A stretch of DNA of 64,000 nucleotides from Clostridia bacterium. GTDB lineage: Bacteria; Bacillota; Clostridia; Christensenellales; Borkfalkiaceae. The position numbers were made by a program, and so were the translations under genes. The notes beneath the pieces were generated by a model. That model had not been told where the DNA came from and searched no databases. It was given only the letters and a program-made list of their open reading frames with translations. Below, in pieces: positions 7,347 through 15,207 of the stretch (position 1 is its first letter; every line of letters begins with the position of its first letter). Location: positions 1 through 64,000 of the forward strand of contig JAFTQB010000003.1 in assembly GCA_017462985.1 (NCBI GenBank), read 5' to 3'.

Positions 7347-8807
7347 ATGTTTAAATTTAATCGCGAAGAATTGAGAGACAAGATTTACGCTTGTTGGATC
7401 GGTAAGAATATGGGCGGTACGATCGGCGGCCCTTACGAAGGCGTAAAAGAAATGTTGGATATTCAAGGGTTTTCTACGAAAAAGGGCGAGCCGTTGCCTA
7501 ACGACGACTTGGATCTGCAGCTCGTATGGCTGCTTGCGGCGGAACAGCACGGACCTTTCCAACTGAACGCAGAAGTATTAGCGGAATATTGGCTGATGAT
7601 GATTCCGCCGAGTTGGTCGGAATATGGGGTGGCGAAAGCGAATTTGCGCAGAGGTTTTGCGCCTCCTATCAGCGGCGAAGCAGACAATGACAGATGGAAG
7701 ACTTCTAACGGTGCGTGGATTCGTTCGGAAATTTGGGCGTGCATGGCTCCCGGTTATTCGGGAATTGCCAGAAAATACGCTTTTTATGACGCGTGCGTAG
7801 ATCATGGCGTAAGCGAGGGTACGATCGCGGAAGTATTCACCGCGACCATGGAATGCGAAGCGTTCGTTAATTCCGATATTCGTTCGATCATCGATATTGC
7901 TTTGGCGAATATTCCTGCGGAAAGCCGTGTGGCAAAAGCGGTAAAATTGGTCATTGATTGCTACGAAAAGGGCGTTGCTTACAGAAAGACGAGAGACTTG
8001 CTTGTAGAGCAAAGCGCAGACATCGGAATGTTCCAAGCGCCCGCCAACGTTGGTTTTACCGTGCTCGGCTTATTATACGGCGAGGGCGATTTTAAGAAAT
8101 CCATTATTTATGCGGTAAATTGCGGCGACGATACCGACTGTACTGCGGGTACGGTAGGCGCAACGCTGGGTATTTTAAAGGGAACGGCAGGCATCCCCAA
8201 AGATTGGATGGAGTATTTGGGCGACGATATCAACACCCTTTGCATCAACGGGCACGTTGCTAGGAGAATTCCCAAAACTTGCACGGAATTGACGGACAGA
8301 GTATTGGATATGATTCCCGTTATGCTTGCGGCAAACCGTGAAAACGCGCATGAAACGACGGGTAAAACGGAGTGGCCCGAAGATCGGCTTTTGCATGGTG
8401 ATAAATGGTGCTTCTGGGGCAGCGAGTCGCCTCATTCTCCCATGTTGGGCAAGGCTTTGTTGGATACAGCGCCGTATTCTTACGACTTTTCTAATTATAT
8501 CTATTTATACGGCCGTTGCGCTTTTGACCGTAAACCTGCTCTCGGCGAAGGGGAAAGCATTGATTTGCGATTCGATTGGATTATCGACTATTGCTCTGCA
8601 AGCTGTGATATTAAAGTATTCGCGCCTGAGGGCTTAAAAGTGGAATATGATAAAAATTTATTGGTACACGGCACGCACATCACCGATTTTACGATGAAAT
8701 TTACCGCAGTAAAACGTTTGGAAGCACGCAACGATATTTGTATAGCAGTATATTTCCCCGATCATATTAAACCCGTATTCATCCCCTTGATGATCGCGGG
8801 AAAATAA
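7347..8807 (+). CDS. ADP-ribosylglycohydrolase-fold enzyme in a sugar operon
   Basis: A 486-residue protein whose first ~330 residues match the all-helical ADP-ribosylglycohydrolase family (PF03747): CWIGKNMGGTIGGPYEG at the N-terminus and the C-terminal metal-site motif NCGDDTDCTAGTVGATLGI. The first acidic motif, usually TDDT, is NDDLDLQL here. The last ~150 residues form a separate beta-rich domain ending FIPLMIAGK. Members with this layout occur in sugar-utilisation clusters, where the substrate may be a nucleoside-like or N-glycosyl compound rather than ADP-ribosyl protein; that is inference. It has no signal peptide, so it is cytosolic. It is the first gene of the operon, preceded by AGAGGTG. 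Confidence 0.82.
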   Translation: MFKFNREELRDKIYACWIGKNMGGTIGGPYEGVKEMLDIQGFSTKKGEPLPNDDLDLQLVWLLAAEQHGPFQLNAEVLAEYWLMMIPPSWSEYGVAKANLRRGFAPPISGEADNDRWKTSNGAWIRSEIWACMAPGYSGIARKYAFYDACVDHGVSEGTIAEVFTATMECEAFVNSDIRSIIDIALANIPAESRVAKAVKLVIDCYEKGVAYRKTRDLLVEQSADIGMFQAPANVGFTVLGLLYGEGDFKKSIIYAVNCGDDTDCTAGTVGATLGILKGTAGIPKDWMEYLGDDINTLCINGHVARRIPKTCTELTDRVLDMIPVMLAANRENAHETTGKTEWPEDRLLHGDKWCFWGSESPHSPMLGKALLDTAPYSYDFSNYIYLYGRCAFDRKPALGEGESIDLRFDWIIDYCSASCDIKVFAPEGLKVEYDKNLLVHGTHITDFTMKFTAVKRLEARNDICIAVYFPDHIKPVFIPLMIAGK

Positions 8808-8922
8808 TCTTTGTGAAAACGGATAATACACCAACGCAATATAAAAACTGCAAGCGGTTTCTGTTTGCAGAAATTTGCGTTTTTCATAACAACGCAAAAC
8901 AAATAAGTATAAGGAGCGAACA

Positions 8923-11900
8923 ATGACAGGGAAAATTAGAAAATTTCTGATAGCGGTTTGTCTTGGCGTGCTTTGCGCAACGTCGAGCGCGATTGCCGTT
9001 TCTTGTTCTAACGATTCGAATTCGGACAATTCGAATAATACCAAATACGTTTTAACGTTAAAGGAGAATACGACTACGATCGGCGTAGGAGAGCAAATTG
9101 CGTTGCTCGTCGATTCCTATAACGGAGAAAGAGACGTGGAATGGAGCAGTTCCGACGAATCCGTAGCAACCGTAAAAGACGGCGTGGTAACGGGCGTTTC
9201 CGCAGGTTCGGCTATCATAACGGCAAAGGCGGGGTCGGCGCAAGCAACTTGCAGAATTTTCGTGAAAGAAGTTGTTTCTAAGGAGGAAAATCCAACCGTT
9301 TCGTTGGCTTTGGATAAATCCGACTTGTACATAGGGGAAACCGTAGCGTTAGAAGCCCGCGTATTGAAAGGCGCAACGGATTTGACGGGCGTTTCTTACG
9401 AATACGTCGTATCGGACGAAAACGTTATCAGCTTAAGCAATAGCGGCAACGTTACGGCGAAAGCGGAAGGAAAAGCTACGATCACCGTGCACGCTACGTG
9501 GAAGAACGAGATTTATTCCAAGGCGATCACCGTTGTCGTCAAACCCGATTACGAGGTCGTGTTGGATCAAAAAACGGTTACGATAGACGCGATTGAACAA
9601 TGGAACGATCAGACGTATACGAATACCGCAACGGTGACGGCGAGCGTATTATATCGCGGACAGGCGCAAGAAAACGAAACAGTCGTATGGACGAGTTCGG
9701 AGCAAGATATCGTTTCGGTAAACAATGGCTTGATTAAAGGCGAAAAGGCAGGCGCAGCGACGGTTTTGGCGAGCTATACGAAAGACGGTAGAACGTATAC
9801 GGCCGAGTTATCCGTTACGGTGCAAGTTGCCCAGTTGGGCACGATTAGCGATACCGACTACGAAATGCCGATAGCCACGAGCTGTTCATTAAACGATATA
9901 GACGGCTATGATCAAATCCCCGGCGTTTTGCAAAGCGTATCCATTCAAATCAACGGAGCAAAGTATCCCATTGCTAGCGGCAATGCAAGTTCGTTTATTA
10001 TCCCCGAAAGATTTTCGGGCGTAGGAACGGAGCTTGTAGTGGAAACGGATAAAGCGACGGCAAGCTTTTTCGTCAGCGCGTATAGTTCCATTGAAAATTA
10101 TGACGATCTGACGGCGTTGCAGGGAAAAAACAGCGGTTATTATAAATTGACGGCTGATATCGATATGACGGGCAAAGAATGGGCTTACGAAAATAAGACC
10201 GTTTTCAGCGGCACGTTCGACGGCGGCGGGCGCGAGATCAAGGGCTTGCGGCTTACAGGCGCGCACGGACTGTTTTACGGAGTAGAAAACGAATTCGTCG
10301 TTACCGATTTGATATTGTCCGACGTGATGATCGATAGCCAAGCGACCGTAGGCGCGTTGTTTGGTTCGGATGAGGGCGAAGGAACGAAAATTACGGTGAA
10401 AAACGTGGAAGCGAACGTTATTTTATCCGATACAGGGGTAAGCGGCGGCTTATTCGGAACGGTAAACGGAGCGGTAGAGCTTGAAAACGTTACCGTCCAC
10501 GCCTATCAAGCGGCGCACGATACCACGCGCGGCGGTTCGATATTTGCTTCGACGTCGGGTGCGTTGACGGCGAAAAACGTTACGGTGTATTCCGCTCTTT
10601 GGCATACCGTATCGAAAAATCAGCCGATTACGCCTGCGGGCATAACGTTAGTTGCGCCCAAGATATTGACGGACGAGGGCGATGAAGTGCGTTTGAACTT
10701 CTTATCTAATTCGGATACGTACGGATTGCAGGTGCAAGGCAGTGCGGCAACGTCTTCGCAAATTTATTATCCGAGCAAAATCGAAAACGGCGGCGCGGAA
10801 TTGACGATCAATGAAGAACGCTTGATGCAGCTTGGCGGAAAGAATATCGAGATTGTAGCGAGGAACGGAAACAATATCGGATATTATTACGTTCCCGTTG
10901 ACGAAAAGGGATATTTGAGGCAATCGAACTTCCAAAAACTCCCTTACGTTACGAGCGGCGAAGTATTCTTGGAAGAGGATATCGATTTCACCAAGGTAAC
11001 CGATTGGCCGGAGCAAAATCTGAGAGGCGTTACGTTTAAAGGGGTATTCGACGGTCAAAACCATAAAATCTCCAATTTTAACGATAGAATGTTCGGTGAT
11101 TTTTGCGGCACGGCGAAAAACTTCGATCTTGTCAATGCAACGACGAAAGCAGCCGCAGGCTACGCCTTGGTTGCCGACCTGATGCGCGCGGGCTGCAAGA
11201 TCGAAAACGTTTCGATCGACGCAAAAGTTTCCTACTATGAAAAATCGGGCGTTCTTGCTCGGTATCTGACGGACGGAGTAAATTTGACGAACGTAAACAT
11301 TTTCGCCGTTTCTACGAGAACGAGCGATACGGGCTTCCTCGGCGGTTTTGCCACGAAAGGCGCTTACGTAAATTGTAAGGATTGTTTATTCGTCGTTACA
11401 AACGAAAACAACAGCTTTGCGCCTTACGGAATCCGAGACGGCGCGTTTATGAATTCGTTTGACGAAATGGGAGAAAATTATAGCAAAGTACTCAGAGGTA
11501 CGTTCGCTTTGTATAACAGTCCTCAAGAATTTATCAAAGCGTACGAGGAAAATACCCTGGGCGAAAACTATAAAAAGGTATACGAAGAAAAATTCCAAAC
11601 GGTTGTGCAAAAAGAGGTTAAAGAAATCAAAACCGCGGCGGATCTCACCGAGATGTTAAAGGGCGAAGCTTCCTATTATTATCTGACGGCGGACCTTGAT
11701 TGTACGAATTTGGATTGGAGCGGCGTACAGCGCGATACGGCGACGTGCTTCCAAGTGATCTTGGAAGGAAACGAGCATTGTATCAAAGGCTTGCCCGACT
11801 ATCTTTTCTATAATTTCCAAGGCAGATTGCAAAACGTAGCGTTTACGGATATGCAAGAGAACGCGTCTATTTGCCGCATCGCAAGAGGCGGCGCGCTCAG

Positions 11901-12405
11901 CAACGTGTTCCTGCATGGCGCGGGCGCAAAGGATCAGGACGGCGGTTTGTTCGCGCAGGAAATCAACGCCAAAAACGCAGCGGGGATTCCTTATAAAGGG
12001 AGCGGCTTGTATCACGTATTCTTCGATAACGTAACGATCGTAACGACGAATACGTCGCAATCGAATTATTATCAGGGCTTTGTGGCGGGATATGCGACGA
12101 GCGGACAAACGGTTGACTGCAATAACGCCGTGTTTATTTCCAAGTATCTTCCGATAAAGCCCAGAACGGATAAGAACGATAAAGGCGCGTTCCTGTACGT
12201 ATCCGATTTGACGAACTTCCTGAGCGGCGCGTACAACCGTTATACTTCTGCAAATAAATTCGAAGCAGGATATACGGGCACGCTGACGGCGCTCAATCAA
12301 AAATATTACGAGCTGACGAAGGTTTTGGAAGAGGAAGCTCCGCCCGATACAAGATACGACGGCGACGGGCTTGTATACGACGGCGTTTGGACGAAAGAAA
12401 ATTGA
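8923..12405 (+). CDS. Large Big_2/GLUG-like surface lipoprotein
   Basis: A 1160-residue exported protein. The N-terminus is a lipoprotein signal (hydrophobic VCLGVLCATSSAIAV followed by SCS; lipobox AVSC) and then an Asn/Ser/Asp linker. Residues ~45-330 contain three or four bacterial Ig-like Big_2 repeats, with signatures such as VEWSSSDESVATVKDGVVTG and VVWTSSEQDIVSVNNGLIKG. The rest has repeated units of the form 'YYKLTADIDMT...FSGTFDGGGREIKGL...LF', like GLUG or beta-helix modules, at about residues 400, 690 and 920. No catalytic residues are recognised; a cell-surface glycan-binding or adhesive role is likely. The smaller surface genes at 12706 and 22938 share these modules. RBS AAGGAG. 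Confidence 0.8.
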   Translation: MTGKIRKFLIAVCLGVLCATSSAIAVSCSNDSNSDNSNNTKYVLTLKENTTTIGVGEQIALLVDSYNGERDVEWSSSDESVATVKDGVVTGVSAGSAIITAKAGSAQATCRIFVKEVVSKEENPTVSLALDKSDLYIGETVALEARVLKGATDLTGVSYEYVVSDENVISLSNSGNVTAKAEGKATITVHATWKNEIYSKAITVVVKPDYEVVLDQKTVTIDAIEQWNDQTYTNTATVTASVLYRGQAQENETVVWTSSEQDIVSVNNGLIKGEKAGAATVLASYTKDGRTYTAELSVTVQVAQLGTISDTDYEMPIATSCSLNDIDGYDQIPGVLQSVSIQINGAKYPIASGNASSFIIPERFSGVGTELVVETDKATASFFVSAYSSIENYDDLTALQGKNSGYYKLTADIDMTGKEWAYENKTVFSGTFDGGGREIKGLRLTGAHGLFYGVENEFVVTDLILSDVMIDSQATVGALFGSDEGEGTKITVKNVEANVILSDTGVSGGLFGTVNGAVELENVTVHAYQAAHDTTRGGSIFASTSGALTAKNVTVYSALWHTVSKNQPITPAGITLVAPKILTDEGDEVRLNFLSNSDTYGLQVQGSAATSSQIYYPSKIENGGAELTINEERLMQLGGKNIEIVARNGNNIGYYYVPVDEKGYLRQSNFQKLPYVTSGEVFLEEDIDFTKVTDWPEQNLRGVTFKGVFDGQNHKISNFNDRMFGDFCGTAKNFDLVNATTKAAAGYALVADLMRAGCKIENVSIDAKVSYYEKSGVLARYLTDGVNLTNVNIFAVSTRTSDTGFLGGFATKGAYVNCKDCLFVVTNENNSFAPYGIRDGAFMNSFDEMGENYSKVLRGTFALYNSPQEFIKAYEENTLGENYKKVYEEKFQTVVQKEVKEIKTAADLTEMLKGEASYYYLTADLDCTNLDWSGVQRDTATCFQVILEGNEHCIKGLPDYLFYNFQGRLQNVAFTDMQENASICRIARGGALSNVFLHGAGAKDQDGGLFAQEINAKNAAGIPYKGSGLYHVFFDNVTIVTTNTSQSNYYQGFVAGYATSGQTVDCNNAVFISKYLPIKPRTDKNDKGAFLYVSDLTNFLSGAYNRYTSANKFEAGYTGTLTALNQKYYELTKVLEEEAPPDTRYDGDGLVYDGVWTKEN

Positions 12406-12482
12406 AAAGTTTAGGCGCATTGAGGAAGCGCTTGAAAAATGGAACGACAGCACAAAAAAATAAACGTTGAGGAGAAAAAACG

Positions 12483-12608
12483 ATGAGATGTAGAGGAAGC
12501 CCAAAACAAATGAGAAGCCATAAGGAAAAATCGAATAAAAAATATGAAAAGGAGATAGAAGATGAAAAAAATTTATCAACCAACGGAAATTTCGATCACC
12601 TTATTTGA
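12483..12608 (+). CDS. Possible 41-residue small ORF overlapping the next peptide gene
   Basis: ATG at 12483, eight bases after GAGGAG (12469-12474), opens a 41-codon frame beginning MRCRGSPKQMRSHKEK that ends at 12608 inside the next small gene, in another frame. The peptide is highly basic then acidic and resembles nothing known to me. Its good ribosome site is the only support; it may be a translational-coupling leader or chance. Confidence 0.3.
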   Translation: MRCRGSPKQMRSHKEKSNKKYEKEIEDEKNLSTNGNFDHLI

Positions 12609-12687
12609 AAACACCGATCTTATCACAAGCTCGGTAGATGACGCAATTGTCAAAGATAGCAGCTGGAAAAGCTCTTGGATCAGTTAA
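12562..12687 (+). CDS. 41-residue conserved small peptide A
   Basis: ATG at 12562 after AAGGAGATAG. The peptide begins MKKIYQPTEISITLFENTD, continues LITSSVDD and ends DSSWKSSWIS. It aligns without gaps over the first 24 residues with the peptide at 51594: shared M-K-x-x-Y, I at 10 and 12, D at 19, T at 22, S at 24, with conservative changes at 3, 4, 20 and 21. It has no signal peptide and no transmembrane segment. The stop is 18 bases before the start of the secreted protein at 12706. Similar 'MKKxY...P...DxITxS' peptides are, from memory, common unnamed small proteins in gut Clostridia. Leader-plus-core layout is possible but no maturation enzyme is nearby. Function unknown. Confidence 0.7.
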   Translation: MKKIYQPTEISITLFENTDLITSSVDDAIVKDSSWKSSWIS

Positions 12688-12705
12688 TAAGGAGGTAAAA
12701 AAATT

Positions 12706-15123
12706 ATGACGAAATCAATGAAAAGAAAAATGATAGCAGGTTTGTTTGTTGCAACGATGCTCACCGCAGGGGTTGCGGTAGGCGGCGTGATTAACGCTTC
12801 GGCGGAAACTTGCGCGATCACTATGCGCGCGGGCGCAGGCGTTCGTATCAGCGAAGGAAGCGGCACGGGTATTCGCTTCACCGCGGATATTCCTGTAAAC
12901 CTTGTGAATGAGGAAACCGTAGAAGGCGTTAAAGAATATTCGGTGAAGTATACCGAAGGCGAATTGGAAGAAGTGGGGATGGTGATCGTGCCTGCTTTCA
13001 CGCTTGAAAATTATACTACGGGCAACGTGTTCGAGTATTTGCAAACGAACTACAATAAAACGCAAAAGGAAGTATCCGCCGTTTGCAATAAGGTTTATCT
13101 GGATGAGGACGGCTACTACGTTGCGGGCGCGATCGTAGATATTTTAGACGAAAATTTATCGTATAGTTATCAAGCGATCCCCTATACCTACGACGGCACG
13201 GATTACACCTTCGGTGCGAAAAGCGACGAGAGAACGATCCATGACGTATTCAACGCGGCGTTGGAAGACCAAGAAATGGAAACGGAAGATCGCGCCGACC
13301 TTTTGAACAAGGTCGTAGAAATGCAAGACAAGTTAAAATTGGAAGAACTCTTTATTTCCAACTTCGACGGCTACGATCTTTCCAACTTCACCATAGCGGA
13401 TAATGCAGATTGGGAAATCGTTTCGGCTGGCGTCGGTTCTTATACGGCAACGCCCGTAGACGGAAAATTGGCTTCCATGGCGCTGCCCGGCGCTGCCACG
13501 CGAAAGGAAGAAGCGCAAGATTTTACGATCACGTACGCAAACAGTGAAACCTTGACGTTGCCTGCAAAGGTATGGATGAAAAAGGTAAGCACGTTTGCCG
13601 ATTTGCAAGCAATGGTCAGCCTTACGACGGACGATAGTTCGATCGGTTACGTGGGCTTGACCAACGATATCGCGTGCGATATCAATACCGAATTGAAGAT
13701 GAATACGATTAACTCTGATACGGCGCGTTACATTTTCGACGGTAACGGGTATACGATCTCCAATTTCTACGGCGCGTTAGGTCATACTACGCTGATGACC
13801 TGCAAGGACGTGAATTTTATTAATTGCCAAAGTCCCGCGGGCAGAGGTCTTTTGGGGATAGCATTGAAAGGAAATTCCTTTGTGGAGAACGTAAATATTA
13901 CTACTACGTTATATAAGTGGGACGTTTCCAGCGCGATTTGTAACAACGTTTTTGCGGGTGCGTTGAATATGAACAACGTAAATATCGTCGTATTGGATAC
14001 CCTTACGGACGCCAGCTATACGGCAGGAACCAGACACGGCGTGATTTTCGGCAGAGTTCCTGTAAGTAGCGATCCGAAATATGCCACTGTCAGCCTCACC
14101 GATTGTACGTTCGTCAGCGCGAATACGGGAAAAACGGAGGGGCTGCCTTTGATCGGCGCGCCTGAGACGAAGGAAACTAATTATCACGGAACCTCCCATA
14201 TCGGTACGGAGGCATACAACGCTCGTATTTCTGGTACGTATAAGCATTATGCGTATACGCAGCTTGGTCAAGCGCAACTGGATTTAACGGACGAAACGAA
14301 ATCGACGGCTTCGTTCAGAGAATTCGTTTCGAAGAACAATCTTACGAGCGGTTGGGGCCCCTTTGGCGTTACGCTTACGGCAGTGAGCGATATGGAAGAT
14401 TTGGCGGCAATGGTCGTGTTAACCGACGGCTATTGGTATCTCACCAACGATATCGTTTGGGACGCGACGAAATGGACGGTTGATAATAGCAAAGAAATTC
14501 TTACGACGGGCGTTTTGGACGGAAACGGCTTTGCCATCGACGGGATGACGGATTATTTGTTCCGCGGCTTTAAGGGCGTATGCCAGAATATCGCGTTTAC
14601 GAATATTAAAGCCACGATGGGTTCTATTTCGCACCGCGCGCAAGAAGGTATGACGTTGAACAACGTATTCTTCCATGGCGAAATCATGGCGAACAGCGGC
14701 GCGGTATCGGGCGGTAACACCTCGGGGCTGATCGCCGGCGTTTCCTCTATGCCGTTTACGGCGAAGGACGTCGTCGTGTATACGACCAACAATATCGAGA
14801 ACGCAACGGTTTACCGCGGTGCGGTTGCGGGCTTGACCGCTAAGGGAAGCTCGTTGACCGGCGATAACTTGGTGATCGTTTCCAAGACGAAGCCCGTTTG
14901 CAAATACCTTCTTACTGATACTACTCAAACGCTGTGGATGACGGAAGCGGAAATGGAAGGCGATACCGTTGACGGCGTTTACGACGGTTATTTGCAGGGA
15001 ACGTATCATTTGTTTGACGATCAAACGGCGTTTGAAACAAACTATACGGGTACGTTGAGCGCGCAAAACCTTGCGTATTATCAAAAGCTTATCAATAGCG
15101 GTTACGGCGTTGCAAGCGTTTAA
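12706..15123 (+). CDS. Large secreted protein with N-terminal 'GIRF' domain and beta-helix-like modules
   Basis: An 805-residue protein with a Sec signal peptide (MIAGLFVATMLTAGVAVGG, cleavage near ASA-ET at about residue 30). The mature N-terminus, residues ~35-200, carries GAGVRISEGSGTGIRFTADI, then VGMVIVPAF and SYSYQAIPYTYDG. The same domain begins the secreted protein at 51744. From residue ~280 there are repeated modules (GLTNDIACDI...YIFDGNGYTISNFYG and WYLTNDIVWD...GVLDGNGFAIDGM) akin to those of the 8923 and 22938 products. No active site is recognised. It follows small peptide A by 18 bases, with GGAGG at 12691-12695. Likely a surface or extracellular binding protein working with the importer encoded next. 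Confidence 0.78.
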   Translation: MTKSMKRKMIAGLFVATMLTAGVAVGGVINASAETCAITMRAGAGVRISEGSGTGIRFTADIPVNLVNEETVEGVKEYSVKYTEGELEEVGMVIVPAFTLENYTTGNVFEYLQTNYNKTQKEVSAVCNKVYLDEDGYYVAGAIVDILDENLSYSYQAIPYTYDGTDYTFGAKSDERTIHDVFNAALEDQEMETEDRADLLNKVVEMQDKLKLEELFISNFDGYDLSNFTIADNADWEIVSAGVGSYTATPVDGKLASMALPGAATRKEEAQDFTITYANSETLTLPAKVWMKKVSTFADLQAMVSLTTDDSSIGYVGLTNDIACDINTELKMNTINSDTARYIFDGNGYTISNFYGALGHTTLMTCKDVNFINCQSPAGRGLLGIALKGNSFVENVNITTTLYKWDVSSAICNNVFAGALNMNNVNIVVLDTLTDASYTAGTRHGVIFGRVPVSSDPKYATVSLTDCTFVSANTGKTEGLPLIGAPETKETNYHGTSHIGTEAYNARISGTYKHYAYTQLGQAQLDLTDETKSTASFREFVSKNNLTSGWGPFGVTLTAVSDMEDLAAMVVLTDGYWYLTNDIVWDATKWTVDNSKEILTTGVLDGNGFAIDGMTDYLFRGFKGVCQNIAFTNIKATMGSISHRAQEGMTLNNVFFHGEIMANSGAVSGGNTSGLIAGVSSMPFTAKDVVVYTTNNIENATVYRGAVAGLTAKGSSLTGDNLVIVSKTKPVCKYLLTDTTQTLWMTEAEMEGDTVDGVYDGYLQGTYHLFDDQTAFETNYTGTLSAQNLAYYQKLINSGYGVASV

Positions 15124-15139
15124 CAAAATTCGCTTGCTT

Positions 15140-15172
15140 GATTGCGGGCGTGAAATTTTTGCGCTCGCAATC
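15140..15172 (+). promoter_or_regulatory. Intercistronic stem-loop before the solute-binding gene
   Basis: GATTGCGGGCG (15140-15150) pairs with CGCTCGCAATC (15162-15172) with one G-U pair and no T-run behind it. Such hairpins ahead of a binding-protein gene often stabilise the downstream mRNA; that role is inferred. Confidence 0.5.
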
Positions 15173-15207
15173 GGCGTAGGCGTTAAGAACGAAAAGGAGT
15201 ATTTTAT

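Noticed and set aside
11656..12579. 307-residue minus-strand ORF opposite the large surface protein
   Set aside because: Its sequence is rich in Arg, Ile and Phe with no domain, and it lies antisense to the coding 3' end of a gene with clear modules.
12562..12687. Small peptide A as a streptide-like RiPP precursor because of its Trp-Lys pair (SSWKSSWIS)
   Set aside because: No radical SAM enzyme, protease or exporter is encoded nearby, and peptide B lacks the Trp-Lys pair. The peptide is kept as a conserved small gene without that assignment.
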